Assembly (NCBI RefSeq): GCF_900188345.1
Contig: NZ_FZOD01000040.1
Coordinates: forward strand, 1 to 64,000
From: Streptosporangium subroseum
GTDB taxonomy: Bacteria; Actinomycetota; Actinomycetes; Streptosporangiales; Streptosporangiaceae
Length of the DNA: 64,000 nt
Direction of reading: 5' to 3'
Positions 1 through 11,533 of this stretch are shown here, piece by piece. The notes beneath the pieces were generated by a model. That model worked only from the letters and a program-made list of their open reading frames with translations, was not told where the DNA came from and did no database searches. The position numbers were made by a program, and so were the translations under genes. Positions within the stretch are counted from its first letter, which is position 1; each line of letters starts with the position of its first letter.

Positions 1-1
1 C

Positions 2-2731
<2,730 letters not shown>

Positions 2732-2734
2732 TCG

Positions 2735-3367
2735 ATGCCGGAGCGAGCCAAAATTCTCCTGGTCGACGACCGGGAGGAGAACCTGATCGCGCTCGAAGCC
2801 ATCCTGAGCTCGCTCGATCTGATGCCCATCCGGGCCAAGTCGGGGGAGGAGGCGCTCAAAGCCCTGCTCGGCACCGAATTCGCCCTGATCCTTCTGGACG
2901 TCCGCATGCCGGGCATGGACGGATTCGAGACCGCGGCCCACATCAAACGCCGCGAACGCACCCGCAACATCCCGATCATCTTCCTGACCGTGGTCGACAG
3001 CGCCCCCGACTACGCCTTCCGCAGCTACGCGGCGGGTGCCGTCGACTACCTCACCAAACCGTTCGACCCCTGGGTGCTCCGGGCCAAGGTCGCGGTGTTC
3101 GTCGAGCTCTACAACATGAACCGCCGCCTGGCCGAGCAGGCCACCATGCTCCGCGAGCGCCTGAACACCGAGCTGCCGCCGGGTGACGCCGCCGAGCACG
3201 CAGCCGTGCTCCCCGAGCTCTCCAAACGCCTCACAGCGGTCGAGGACGAGCTCACCCGCGTCGTCGAACTGGCCCGCAAGGGCGGCGATTCCAGCCTCAC
3301 CGGCTCGCTGTCCGACCTGTCCAACCGCCTCAAACACCTCCGCGCCGGCTTCGACGCCCTCACCTGA
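2735..3367 (+). CDS. Single-receiver response regulator with coiled-coil tail
   Basis: The 210-residue protein begins with a complete CheY-like receiver: acidic DD pair near residues 11-12, phospho-Asp55 in LLDVRMPG, and conserved Lys near 108 in LTKPF. The last ~80 residues are helical with a heptad-like pattern (LSKRLTAVEDEL) and carry no DNA-binding or enzymatic domain. It is therefore probably a phosphorelay intermediate or protein-protein output module rather than a transcription factor. The start lies four bases after the hybrid kinase stop, with only a weak AAGG-type ribosome site, consistent with translational coupling. The hybrid kinase upstream is the obvious phosphodonor. Confidence 0.9.
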   Translation: MPERAKILLVDDREENLIALEAILSSLDLMPIRAKSGEEALKALLGTEFALILLDVRMPGMDGFETAAHIKRRERTRNIPIIFLTVVDSAPDYAFRSYAAGAVDYLTKPFDPWVLRAKVAVFVELYNMNRRLAEQATMLRERLNTELPPGDAAEHAAVLPELSKRLTAVEDELTRVVELARKGGDSSLTGSLSDLSNRLKHLRAGFDALT

Positions 3368-3565
3368 CCGGAGCATCGGACCACGAGGTCCCGGAAGGCG
3401 GCCCGCGACCGACCGCTCGGCCTCGGGGGCCGCGCGGGTTCCGGCGCCAGGGGCGTCCCGGGAGACCGGCAAGCGGTCACTCCGAAATCTCAGGGCCGCG
3501 CGATAGCTGCGGGCCGCTCGGGGAGCGCCCAAAGGGGTGACCCGCGACCGGCCCTGAGGAAGTGG

Positions 3566-4804
3566 TTAGCGGCGGGCGCGTTCGAGGGCGTCCCAGAAGC
3601 CCCTGCGGAGGGCGTGACGGACCTCGTCGTGGAGAAGGAAGTCGATCGGCAGGGAGGAGCCCTGGAGGAGGCGTGCCTCCAGGTCTGAGGGCATGCGAGG
3701 CTTGCGGGCCAGCACCGCCTCCAGCCACAGGGCGGGCGCGTCCTTGGCCACGGACTCACCGAAGTCGTGACCCTCCTTGTGCGCGGCCTTCACCGCGTCG
3801 GAGAGGGTGGTCGTGCCGCTGGTGGCCGCGGTCTGAATCGGCACGGGAGCCGCCTGGGGCCCGGTGTAGGCACCGAGCTGGGATGCCTGGTAGCCCGGCA
3901 TGCCGCCGGTGTTGCCCAAGGAGTATTGGGGGGCAGCCGTCAGCGGACCGGTCGGGCCGCCTGGAGCCGCGGGGGGCGGGGCCGGAGGAGTCGGAGGCGG
4001 CTGGACCGGAAGCGCCGGAGACTCGCGGGTGTAGCTCGGATAGGCCGGAAGCGCGGGCTGGGAGTGGGCCGCGCGAGAGGTCTGGGCCGCCGGAATCGGA
4101 CTGGTGGGCGCGGCGCCGTTGCCGCTGTGGGAGCCACCCGTCTGACCGTTGCCGCTGTGAGACCCGCCGTGGGAGGCGCTGCCCTGGCCGTTGCCGCTGT
4201 GCGAACCGCTGCTCTGGCTGTTGGCGATCTGCTGGAGACCGTTGCCCAGGGCGGGCGACTCCATGGTGCCGCCGCTCAGGCTGACATAGGGCCGCAGGTG
4301 GCTGCCGCCGATCTCGATCAGGTCGTCGCATTCCTGACGGAGCGTGCGGGACACCGCCCAGCTGCCGTCGGCGGCGATGTGTATCACGGTGACCCGGATG
4401 CCGAGGTCCTGGGCGTCGCAGACGACCTGCGCCAGATCCTCGTCGCCGCTGACCACCACCGCGTCGCAGACCGCGCTGTTGCGGGCCAGCGTCATCAGGT
4501 CACGGTGAACCTGGGCGTCCACACCCTCGCGACGGCCGGGGCGGATGCGCGACAGCCTGAGCTTGAGGCCGGGAATGTCGGCCAGCGTGTCGTGCTCGGG
4601 TGTGCGGCGGCCCTCGACGGTCGCCTCGTACCAGTAACAGCGCAGCAACGGCAGGCCGGTGCGCTCCATGGAGAGCTTGTTGAGCATTTGGAGCATGCCT
4701 GGGTAATCCCAGGAGACTGCTTCGCGATGGCGGGTCCCATGCACGGCCATCGCGCCGTCGGCCAGCAGGTAGCCAGCGTCCACGAACAGCGCGCAGCGAT
4801 CCAC
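3566..4804 (-). CDS. NYN-domain (LabA/PIN-like) protein with low-complexity linker
   Basis: This 412-residue protein reads from a GTG start with an AGAAGGG ribosome site upstream. The N-terminal ~180 residues are a NYN (PIN-fold) domain: MDRCALFVDAGYLL at the start and VVVSGDEDLAQVV later supply the acidic residues expected of a Mg-dependent ribonuclease fold. A linker of about 130 residues follows, with SHSGNG repeats and Pro/Ala-rich sequence. A conserved-looking helical C-terminus (SDAVKAAHKEGHDFGE onward) ends the protein. NYN proteins are thought to cleave RNA; the substrate here is unknown. It converges on the response regulator gene and is probably monocistronic. Confidence 0.87.
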   Translation of the reverse strand: MDRCALFVDAGYLLADGAMAVHGTRHREAVSWDYPGMLQMLNKLSMERTGLPLLRCYWYEATVEGRRTPEHDTLADIPGLKLRLSRIRPGRREGVDAQVHRDLMTLARNSAVCDAVVVSGDEDLAQVVCDAQDLGIRVTVIHIAADGSWAVSRTLRQECDDLIEIGGSHLRPYVSLSGGTMESPALGNGLQQIANSQSSGSHSGNGQGSASHGGSHSGNGQTGGSHSGNGAAPTSPIPAAQTSRAAHSQPALPAYPSYTRESPALPVQPPPTPPAPPPAAPGGPTGPLTAAPQYSLGNTGGMPGYQASQLGAYTGPQAAPVPIQTAATSGTTTLSDAVKAAHKEGHDFGESVAKDAPALWLEAVLARKPRMPSDLEARLLQGSSLPIDFLLHDEVRHALRRGFWDALERARR

Positions 4805-5195
4805 GCGACACCGCCCTTCTTACGTGGCCCGACCCTTGGACTCAGACAAGTCTGAAGGAACCCCGGAGAGACCAGATAGACGGCCCTTCCTCAGGGTAAT
4901 CAAGCAGCTGATCGTCCGAGGGTGAATCCCGACGATTCCACCCGCGCCCGCCCATACGCCGGACCGTTTACGCAGACCGTACCAGTTTGTCCCGTTCTTG
5001 AGATGCCACCCGCGAGGTCTACTCACCTCATCCCGGCGCCACCTCCCCCTTCGTTTTCCGGGACCGGTCCATCCCTCCGCCCCCTCCCGACACCTACCGT
5101 TCACCCCCGTCACGATCTCCCGAAACCCGCTCGCCACCTGCGTGAACATGAACACCACCGCTCTCACGGACCGATCCGGACGCTCGCCGTTCCCG
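4805..5195. other. Gene-free stretch between NYN and sigma-fusion genes
   Basis: No convincing coding frame was seen. The stretch holds the upstream region of the NYN gene and the 3' flank of the sigma-fusion gene. One short palindrome (TCAGACAAGTCTGA, 4842-4855) lies about 40 bases upstream of the NYN start and could be an operator. No clear terminator was found. Confidence 0.5.
4842..4855. promoter_or_regulatory. Palindrome upstream of NYN gene
   Basis: TCAGAC-AA-GTCTGA is a perfect 6+6 inverted repeat 38 bases upstream of the NYN GTG start. Position fits an operator; the binding protein is unknown. Confidence 0.3.
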
Positions 5196-8100
5196 TCATG
5201 GACGCGTCTGGACACTCACCACCGCGGCCCCGAAGAGCAAGACGTCCTGACGGGTGCTCACCGTGAGCGCCGGATCCCGCCCGAGGGTCGCCTGGAAACC
5301 GTCCACGTCCGTGCCGAAGGTCATGCTCGTGTCCCTCGCCCCGGTGGCGGATCCGTCGAACGGATTGCCCTGATCCCTGTCCCCGCTGTCCGGACGGAGC
5401 GTGTGGCCGCCCAGCGTCACCCTGTCTCCCCGCACGGCCGCGTCGCCCTCCCAGGTCACCAGGGCCACCCGCGCGGGCATGCCGGTGGACGTCAGCCCGT
5501 CGAGAGGGACCCGCACCGATCGGTGCCTCCCGTCCAGCACGGTGGCGGTGTCGACGACAACGGCCTGGCTGTACGGCCGGCTCGGATCGGCCACGATGAT
5601 CACCAGGCTCCATCCGGCGTGCTGCGAGACGCCGGGCCGCAGCGAGGCGTCGGCCGCCCAGTACGTTCCGCGGACCTCGTCCACCAGCCCCGTCACGTCG
5701 GCGAACGCCTGGTATCTCCGGCCGGCAGGCAGCTCCCTCTCCATCACCCGCGCCGCTTTCACCTGCCGGTATCTCTCGTCTCCCGGCGCCCTGAACTTGA
5801 TCTGCCCGCTGGAAGGCGCGCTCCCCGACCAGTAGAGACCGGCCCAGACCAGTTTGCTCGTCCTCGGCAGGAGCAGCTGGGCGGCGCTCGAGTTTGTCGT
5901 CGAGGAGTCTCCGTCCTGGTCGAAAGGACGCATCGCCCAATCGTTGTTGTCCCGGCGGTCACTCGTGCGCGAGCGGGCGGCAGAGCACACGGAACCGGCA
6001 TACGCGCAGCTCATCAGGGTGTTCCCGATCGCGGAGGTGACCACCTGGCCGTCCGTGGCGAACCGGGCGGGAGCGCCGGTGGCCCGCACCCCGCGGCTCG
6101 ACCTGGCCGTCATCCGCGATCCCTCGGCGGAGACCGTGACCGAGGGCGCCGAACCCTCGACCGCCGCCGCCGAGACCAGGACCCGCAGGAACACCGCCGT
6201 GGCCCGGCCCGCCGCCAGCGGGCCCCGAATGCATCGCGCGCCTCGGGCCCGTACCCGGCAGGACCAGCCGTCGACCGTGCCGACCGGCGTGACCACGGCG
6301 GCCGCCCGCCCTCGCTTGGCCCCCGCCAGCAGCGTCACCCCGCCCGGCAGGCCGACGTCGGCGACGAGCTCGCCGCTCTCCCCGCCGCCGGAGTTGCGCA
6401 GCCGTACCGCCACGATGCCTGACTCGGACCTGACCAGCGCACCGAGCGCGTCGATCCTGGCGACCAGGCCTGACGGGGACGTGGAACTCGTCTGCCGCTC
6501 CAGATCCGCCGCGCCCCGGGAGTCCGTCCTACCCCGGGCACTCGCCCCACCTCCGGGACTCGCCTTGCTTCGGAGACTCGTCTCGCCTCGGAGGCTCATC
6601 CCGCTCCGGGGACTCGCCTCACCTCGCGGGCTCCCCGTACTCCCGGGGCTCGCCCCACCGCCGGGACTCCCCTTGCCCCCGGGACTCGCCTCACCTCGTG
6701 AGTTCCCCGTACTCCCAAGGTTCGCCCCACCGCCGGGGCTCGCCTTACCCCCGGGACTCCCCGTACTCCCGAGGTTCGCCCCGCCCCCGGGACTCGCCTT
6801 ACCCCCGGGACTCGCTTCGCTCCGGAGGTTCGCCCCACCGCCGGGACTCCCCTTGCTCCGGGGACTCGCCTCTCCTTGGAGACCTGTGCCACCTGCGGGA
6901 CGCGCCTCACCTTCGGGACTCGTCCCACCTCCAGGACGCGTCGCGCTTCCGGGACTCGTGTTTCCGGGAGTCGCGTTTCCAGGAGTCGTCTCGCCGTGGA
7001 GATCCGTCCCACCTCCGGGACTCGGCTCGCGTACGGGTGGCGCCACGGGCCCGGGGCTCTCTCGTCTCCCTGCCTCCCCACCTCTCCCTGCCTCCCCGCC
7101 GGGAGACGGCCACGGGGCCTGCGGCTCGGGATCCGGGGTCACGACCAACGGCGCCGCGACGGACGAGGGCGACGGCTCCTCGGCCGACACCAGCGCGAGC
7201 GCCGCCACCACAACCGCCGTGGCCGCCGCTCCGGCCATGGTCACCCGCCGCCGGGATCTGGGCGCCCGCCGCCACCAGCCGGGCACCCCGCCTCCGGCCG
7301 TGGCGCCCATCTTGCCGAGCGCCGTCCGGTATCCGGCGAACGCCGGACCCGCGATGAGCGGACCGACGACGGCACGCAGGCTCTGGCCCATACCGGCCAG
7401 TTCGACGAACACGGCGTGGCAGTCGGGGCAGCCGTTCAGGTGCTCGTCCACGGCCCGGCTCTCGTCCTTGACCAGGCCGCCCCGCACATGGTGCCCCATC
7501 TTGCGCAGCATCGAGCGGCACTCCGGGGAGGGCGTCTCGGCCAGGTGGATCCGCAGGCAGGCCTGACGCATCTTCTCCCGAGCCTGGTAGGCCAGCGCGG
7601 CCACCCCGTTCTCCGTAAGGTCCGTCAGAACGGCGATGTCGTCGAGCCTGCCCGACTCGACCTCAACGTGCCAGAGGACGAGCTGCCACCGCTCCGGCAG
7701 GGACAGGAAGGCCCTGGCCACCGGCGAGTGCTCCAGATGGGCCAGAGTCGGATCCACGAAGGGCACCTTCGGATCGGAGAACTCGATCTCTCCACCGGAC
7801 GCCTGATCGTCCTCCCTCTCAGATCGGTCATGGATCGTACCGATCTCCCCACCGGACCCCTGACCGCCCTCGCTCCCAGATCGGTCATGGATCGTACCGA
7901 TCTCCCCACCGGACGCCTGACCGTCCTCCCTCGCAGATCGATCACGGATCGTACGGCTCTCCCCGTCGGACGTCCGACCGTTGTCCCTCTCGGATCGATC
8001 ATGGATCGTACGGCGGAGCGCGGTGAGCAGATAGGTCCGGAATGCCCGCTCCGGACCACCGCCCCGCCCGATCACGTGGTGAATCCTGGTGAACGTCTCC

Positions 8101-8288
8101 TCTACCGCGTCCTCGACCTCGGCCGCGCCCGAGACAAGCTGCTGGGCCAGCGCCCAGGCCGCGGACACGTGCCGCCGGTAGAGCAGGTAATAAGCCTCCA
8201 CAGGCTCCACAACCCCCGCAGCCCCCGCGTCCGCCGCGCGGGTCGCCGCCAGCAGTTCAGCGTCGCCTTGAGATGGATTTGCGCTCAT
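5196..8288 (-). CDS. Sigma factor-anti-sigma-membrane-surface domain fusion
   Basis: The 1030-residue protein starts at ATG 8288 (MSANPSQG) behind a GAGGT site. In order: sigma-70 region 2 (LYRRHVSAAWALAQQL, about residues 40-100); a linker of four 19-residue repeats (about 93-168); sigma region 4 (LPERWQLVLWHVEVE to REKMRQACLRIHL); a zinc-finger anti-sigma domain (VDEHLNGCPDC); one membrane helix (AAATAVVVAALALVS); a Gly/Ser/Pro stalk of six-residue repeats; and an outer C-terminal region. The C-terminal ~300 residues contain LVWAGLYWSG and WSLVIIVADP motifs typical of DUF3344/DUF11-type surface proteins. ECF-like sigma factors with C-terminal zinc-finger/membrane extensions are known. Such proteins are thought to be one-component sensors, but this combination is unusual. 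The sigma part must be cytoplasmic and the C-terminus outside. How the sigma domain is released is unknown. Confidence 0.85.
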   Translation of the reverse strand: MSANPSQGDAELLAATRAADAGAAGVVEPVEAYYLLYRRHVSAAWALAQQLVSGAAEVEDAVEETFTRIHHVIGRGGGPERAFRTYLLTALRRTIHDRSERDNGRTSDGESRTIRDRSAREDGQASGGEIGTIHDRSGSEGGQGSGGEIGTIHDRSEREDDQASGGEIEFSDPKVPFVDPTLAHLEHSPVARAFLSLPERWQLVLWHVEVESGRLDDIAVLTDLTENGVAALAYQAREKMRQACLRIHLAETPSPECRSMLRKMGHHVRGGLVKDESRAVDEHLNGCPDCHAVFVELAGMGQSLRAVVGPLIAGPAFAGYRTALGKMGATAGGGVPGWWRRAPRSRRRVTMAGAAATAVVVAALALVSAEEPSPSSVAAPLVVTPDPEPQAPWPSPGGEAGRGGEAGRRESPGPVAPPVREPSPGGGTDLHGETTPGNATPGNTSPGSATRPGGGTSPEGEARPAGGTGLQGEASPRSKGSPGGGANLRSEASPGGKASPGGGANLGSTGSPGGKASPGGGANLGSTGNSRGEASPGGKGSPGGGASPGSTGSPRGEASPRSGMSLRGETSLRSKASPGGGASARGRTDSRGAADLERQTSSTSPSGLVARIDALGALVRSESGIVAVRLRNSGGGESGELVADVGLPGGVTLLAGAKRGRAAAVVTPVGTVDGWSCRVRARGARCIRGPLAAGRATAVFLRVLVSAAAVEGSAPSVTVSAEGSRMTARSSRGVRATGAPARFATDGQVVTSAIGNTLMSCAYAGSVCSAARSRTSDRRDNNDWAMRPFDQDGDSSTTNSSAAQLLLPRTSKLVWAGLYWSGSAPSSGQIKFRAPGDERYRQVKAARVMERELPAGRRYQAFADVTGLVDEVRGTYWAADASLRPGVSQHAGWSLVIIVADPSRPYSQAVVVDTATVLDGRHRSVRVPLDGLTSTGMPARVALVTWEGDAAVRGDRVTLGGHTLRPDSGDRDQGNPFDGSATGARDTSMTFGTDVDGFQATLGRDPALTVSTRQDVLLFGAAVVSVQTRP
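6530..7030 (-). repeat. 18-bp (6-residue) stalk repeats in sigma fusion
   Basis: Roughly 25-30 degenerate hexapeptides (ASPGGG, ANLGST, GSPGGK, ASPRSG and similar) run in frame between the membrane helix and the extracellular domain. They look like a flexible wall-spanning stalk. Confidence 0.85.
7783..8010 (-). repeat. Four 57-bp (19-residue) repeats in sigma region 2-4 linker
   Basis: Copies recur with exact 57-bp spacing (landmarks at 7821, 7878, 7935 and 7992). Each encodes a variant of TIHDRSEREDGQASGGEI in frame. The DNA of the better-preserved units contains AGATCGGT...ACCGATCT inverted arms. The repeats begin with residues that look like the end of sigma region 2. Confidence 0.9.
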
Positions 8289-8410
8289 TGTGACCTCATA
8301 AATACCGAGAGTTACCCACCGCATGATTCCGCAGCCCATGGCACGACTAAACCCCGATCGGATTTTTACCGTGGGGACCAGGTTCGAACCGAGTGTCCTG
8401 TGGTCCGCTC

Positions 8411-8416
8411 TAACCT
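8411..8416 (+). promoter_or_regulatory. Putative -10 box of pyrE (leaderless)
   Basis: TAACCT lies seven bases before the pyrE ATG, and no Shine-Dalgarno sequence is visible, suggesting that transcription starts at or next to the start codon. No good -35 was seen. Confidence 0.4.
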
Positions 8417-8423
8417 TGATGCC

Positions 8424-8960
8424 ATGAGTGATCGTGAGAACCTGCTGGTCGAGATCAAGAGCAAGGGCATCGTGCACGGCAAGGTCGTGCTGTCCTCCGG
8501 TAAGGAGGCGGACTTCTATGTGGACCTGCGCCGGGTGACCCTCGACGGGCAGGCGGCGCCGCTGGTGGGCCGGGTCATGCTGGACCTCACCGAGGACCTC
8601 GACTACGACGCGGTCGGCGGGCTCACCCTGGGCGCCGACCCGGTGGCGACCGCCATGCTGCACGCGGCGGCGGCGCGAGGAAGGAAGCTCGACGCGTTTG
8701 TGGTCCGCAAGACGCAGAAGGCGCACGGCATGCAGCGCCGGATCGAGGGACCGGACGTGACGGGACGGCGGGTGCTGGCGGTGGAGGACACCTCCACGAC
8801 CGGCGGATCTCCGCTGACCGCGGTAGAGGCGCTGCGCGAGGCGGGCGCCGACGTCGTGGCCGTGGCCACGATCGTGGACCGGGGAGCCGCCTCCGCGATC
8901 GCCGAGGCAGGCCTGCCCTACAGGACCGCCTACAGCCTGGATGACCTCGGCCTGGGCTGA
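8424..8960 (+). CDS. pyrE: Orotate phosphoribosyltransferase
   Basis: This 178-residue enzyme joins orotate and PRPP to make orotidine 5'-phosphate in de novo pyrimidine synthesis. The PRPP-binding loop is clear (VLAVEDTSTTGGSPL, about residues 112-126), as are the N-terminal SSGKEADFYVDLR and the VRKTQKAHG lysine-rich region that contacts PRPP. Length matches the family. ATG 8424 was chosen because it begins the conserved N-terminus and sits seven bases after a -10-like TAACCT. It is divergent from the sigma fusion and convergent with a small membrane protein, so it is probably transcribed alone. Confidence 0.96.
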   Translation: MSDRENLLVEIKSKGIVHGKVVLSSGKEADFYVDLRRVTLDGQAAPLVGRVMLDLTEDLDYDAVGGLTLGADPVATAMLHAAAARGRKLDAFVVRKTQKAHGMQRRIEGPDVTGRRVLAVEDTSTTGGSPLTAVEALREAGADVVAVATIVDRGAASAIAEAGLPYRTAYSLDDLGLG

Positions 8961-8961
8961 G

Positions 8962-9459
8962 TCACCCGTCTCGGGAGACGGTGAATTCCTGACGCTCCCC
9001 GGACTTGCCCGGGGGGCGGACGGCGCCGTTCACCTGGACGCGGACGGCGGTGGAGTCTGCCAGCACCACGTCGATCTTGGCATCGAAGGACTGGGCCTGC
9101 TCGTCCTTGACCATCTCCCGGTTGAGCAGCACGTCGCCTCCGACGACCTTGAGGAAGACCATGGGGCAGCGGTCCCGTTCACACTGGACGAGGACCGTGG
9201 GGACCCGCCCCGAGGCGGCGGCGGACGCCGTGGGGGCGGCCGCGGAGGCTGTGGGGCCCGTGGAGGCGACGGCCATGGGGGTGACGTCCGCGGGCGAGGA
9301 GGCCGGGGGCGGGGGCAGCGCGACCGATTCCGGGTCGGGGTCCAGCGCGCCGACCAGCGAGAGAACGCCGACCACGATCAGGGCAACAAACGCCAGCACC
9401 GCCAGACCTGCGAGAACCAGTCGGGCGACACCCATCGGATCAGAGCTGTGGCGTCCCAC
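8962..9459 (-). CDS. Conserved actinobacterial single-pass membrane protein
   Basis: The 165-residue protein starts MGRHSSDP, a beginning I associate with short membrane proteins of many actinomycetes. One membrane helix follows (about 13-38), then an Ala/Thr/Pro linker, then an external domain of about 75 residues (VLVQCERDRCPMVFLKV, with two Cys that could pair). No enzymatic motif is visible and the function is unknown. Its 3' end is two bases from the pyrE stop on the other strand. Confidence 0.75.
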   Translation of the reverse strand: MGRHSSDPMGVARLVLAGLAVLAFVALIVVGVLSLVGALDPDPESVALPPPPASSPADVTPMAVASTGPTASAAAPTASAAASGRVPTVLVQCERDRCPMVFLKVVGGDVLLNREMVKDEQAQSFDAKIDVVLADSTAVRVQVNGAVRPPGKSGERQEFTVSRDG

Positions 9460-9513
9460 ACTGTGGAGGTTAGCGGCTGGTGAGGGTGTCTTACGACCGA
9501 CCGGTCACATCGG

Positions 9514-10239
9514 TTACGGCTGGATGTCTCGCCTGGCCGGGGTGGTAGGAGCACCCAGACGGTGCTTTCCTCCGGATTCAGGAGCACCGGAACCGCCACC
9601 CTTACGGCCCTTCACGAATTCCATGACAATCGGGATGAGCGAGAGCACGATGATGACGAGGGCGCCCGGCAGAATGTATTTGTCGATGTCGGGCACCGCG
9701 GATCCGACCACGCGGCCGAAAATCAACATGCTGTCGGTCCAGAGGATGCCGCCCACGCAGTTCCACAGGAAGAATCGCTTGCGGTCCATGCCGAGCATGC
9801 CGGCGACCGGGTTGAGGAACGTGCGCACGATCGGGATGAACCGGGCGAGCACCACGGCCTTGGCCGGACCGAATTTCTGGAAGTAATACTCGGCCTTGTC
9901 GACGTGCTCCTGCTTGAAAAGCTTGGAGTTGGGCTTGTCGAACAGCCTGCGGCCGAATGTGGCGCCCAGATGATGTCCCAGCTGTGCCCCGGCAATGGCG
10001 CAGAGCGGGGCCAGGACCAGCAGCACGGGGAACGAGAGCGGCGTGAGCCCGGGAATGGCCGCGGCCGCCTCGACGGTGCTGAAGACCCCCGCGGCGACAA
10101 GCAGAGAGTCGCCGGGCAGGAAGAATCCGAGCAGCAGCCCGGTCTCGGCGAAGATGATGCCGAGCACCCCGATGGTGGCGAACGGGCCAAGAAGGCCGAG
10201 CCACCACTTGGGGTCAAGGAGATTGTGCAGGAGGTCCAT
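9514..10239 (-). CDS. DedA-family membrane protein (VTT/SNARE-associated domain)
   Basis: A multi-spanning protein of 241 residues. Family hallmarks are FFLPGDSLLVAAG early, an amphipathic re-entrant segment, and RFIPIVRTFLNPVAG with the conserved arginines. DedA proteins act in the cytoplasmic membrane, and several have been shown to flip undecaprenyl phosphate or phospholipid. The start at ATG 10239 (MDLLHNLLDPKW) matches the usual N-terminus; an upstream in-frame GTG at 10287 is possible but less likely. It is divergent from the aldolase gene. Confidence 0.93.
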   Translation of the reverse strand: MDLLHNLLDPKWWLGLLGPFATIGVLGIIFAETGLLLGFFLPGDSLLVAAGVFSTVEAAAAIPGLTPLSFPVLLVLAPLCAIAGAQLGHHLGATFGRRLFDKPNSKLFKQEHVDKAEYYFQKFGPAKAVVLARFIPIVRTFLNPVAGMLGMDRKRFFLWNCVGGILWTDSMLIFGRVVGSAVPDIDKYILPGALVIIVLSLIPIVMEFVKGRKGGGSGAPESGGKHRLGAPTTPARRDIQP

Positions 10240-10410
10240 CAGCGTGAAGCTTATCGGCGACGGAGCCCCGCCGCCGACAGATCGCACCGTTCGAAGTGGT
10301 TGCGAAGCTATCCGGCCGGGGCAGAACCCGGAATACTAGCGGACGGGCATTGTCCGAAGCCCCGCGCCAGCTGTTAACAGCTCACAGCCGTCTCCAGGGA
10401 GATGACACCG

Positions 10411-11433
10411 ATGCCTATCGCGACTCCAGAGGTCTACGCCGAGATGCTCAACCGAGCAAAGGCGGGCGGGTTCGCCTATCCGGCGATCAACGTAACCTCG
10501 TCCCAGACCCTCAATGCCGCGCTCAGAGGCTTCGCCGAGGCTTCGAGCGACGGCATCATTCAGGTGTCCACCGGCGGCGCCGACTTCCTTTCGGGTACCA
10601 CCATCAAGGACATGGTGACCGGTTCGGTGGCGCTGGCGGAATACGCCCGCGTCGTCGCGGCCAAATATCCCGTGACCGTCGCCCTGCACACCGACCACTG
10701 TCCCAAGGACAAGCTGGACGGCTTTGTACGACCGCTGCTCGACATCTCGCTCGAGCGGGTCGCCAAGGGACAGGACCCCCTGTTCCAGTCGCACATGTGG
10801 GACGGCTCCGCCGTACCGCTGGACGAGAACCTGGAGATCGCCGCGGATCTCCTGGAGAAGGCGGCCCGCGCGAGGATCGTTCTCGAGGTGGAGATCGGCG
10901 TCGTCGGCGGCGAGGAGGACGGCGTCGTCGGCGAGATCAACGAGAAGCTCTACACCACCGCCGATGACGCCCTGGCGACCGCCGAGGCCCTGGGCCTCGG
11001 CGAGCGAGGCCGTTACATGCTCGCCGCGACCTTCGGCAACGTGCACGGCGTCTACAAGCCGGGTCACGTCAAGCTCCGGCCGAGCGTGCTGAAGGACATC
11101 CAGGACGCGGTCGGTGCCAAGTACGGCAAGGAGAAGCCCTTCGACCTGGTCTTCCACGGCGGCTCCGGCTCGCTGCTGGAGGAGATCCAGGAGGCCATCT
11201 CCTACGGCGTGGTGAAGATGAACATCGACACCGACACGCAGTACGCCTTCACCCGCCCGATCGCCGATCACATGTTCAGAAACTACGACGGCGTACTCAA
11301 GGTCGACGGTGACGTTGGTAACAAGAAGGCCTACGACCCCCGGTCGTACGGCAAGGCCGCCGAGACGTCGATGGCGGCCCGCATCGTCGAGGCCTGCCAG
11401 CACCTGAAGTCCGCGGGTACCAAGATCTCCTAG
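10411..11433 (+). CDS. fba: Class II fructose-bisphosphate aldolase
   Basis: A zinc-dependent aldolase of 340 residues that interconverts fructose 1,6-bisphosphate with glyceraldehyde 3-phosphate and dihydroxyacetone phosphate in glycolysis and gluconeogenesis. Metal-binding histidines are visible in LHTDHCPKDK, NVHGVYKPGH and VFHGGSGS. ATG 10411 was preferred over the in-frame ATG at 10402 because AGGGAG ends about nine bases before it and MPIATPEVY is the usual N-terminus. A strong hairpin terminator follows, so it is probably monocistronic. Confidence 0.97.
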   Translation: MPIATPEVYAEMLNRAKAGGFAYPAINVTSSQTLNAALRGFAEASSDGIIQVSTGGADFLSGTTIKDMVTGSVALAEYARVVAAKYPVTVALHTDHCPKDKLDGFVRPLLDISLERVAKGQDPLFQSHMWDGSAVPLDENLEIAADLLEKAARARIVLEVEIGVVGGEEDGVVGEINEKLYTTADDALATAEALGLGERGRYMLAATFGNVHGVYKPGHVKLRPSVLKDIQDAVGAKYGKEKPFDLVFHGGSGSLLEEIQEAISYGVVKMNIDTDTQYAFTRPIADHMFRNYDGVLKVDGDVGNKKAYDPRSYGKAAETSMAARIVEACQHLKSAGTKIS

Positions 11434-11461
11434 CGAGAAACCAGCGGAAACCGGCTCCCGA

Positions 11462-11495
11462 ATCGGCCCTCGGAGAGAAATCTCCGAGGGCCGAT
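11462..11495. terminator. Rho-independent terminator after fba
   Basis: A perfect 15-bp stem (ATCGGCCCTCGGAGA and its complement) closes a GAAA tetraloop 29 bases after the fba stop. There is no long T tract, as is common in actinobacteria. Confidence 0.85.
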
Positions 11496-11533
11496 CTTGG
11501 CCTGACACGTCTTCACCGGGTAGGACTGTCGTC

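Noticed and set aside
7783..8010. CRISPR-like or phage-site repeats of 57 bp
   Set aside because: The repeats are in frame, encode a 19-residue unit, and have no spacer diversity or cas genes.
8340..8423. tRNA-like GGTTCGAACC before pyrE
   Set aside because: There is no acceptor stem, anticodon arm or CCA-like end around it; it is just a palindrome.
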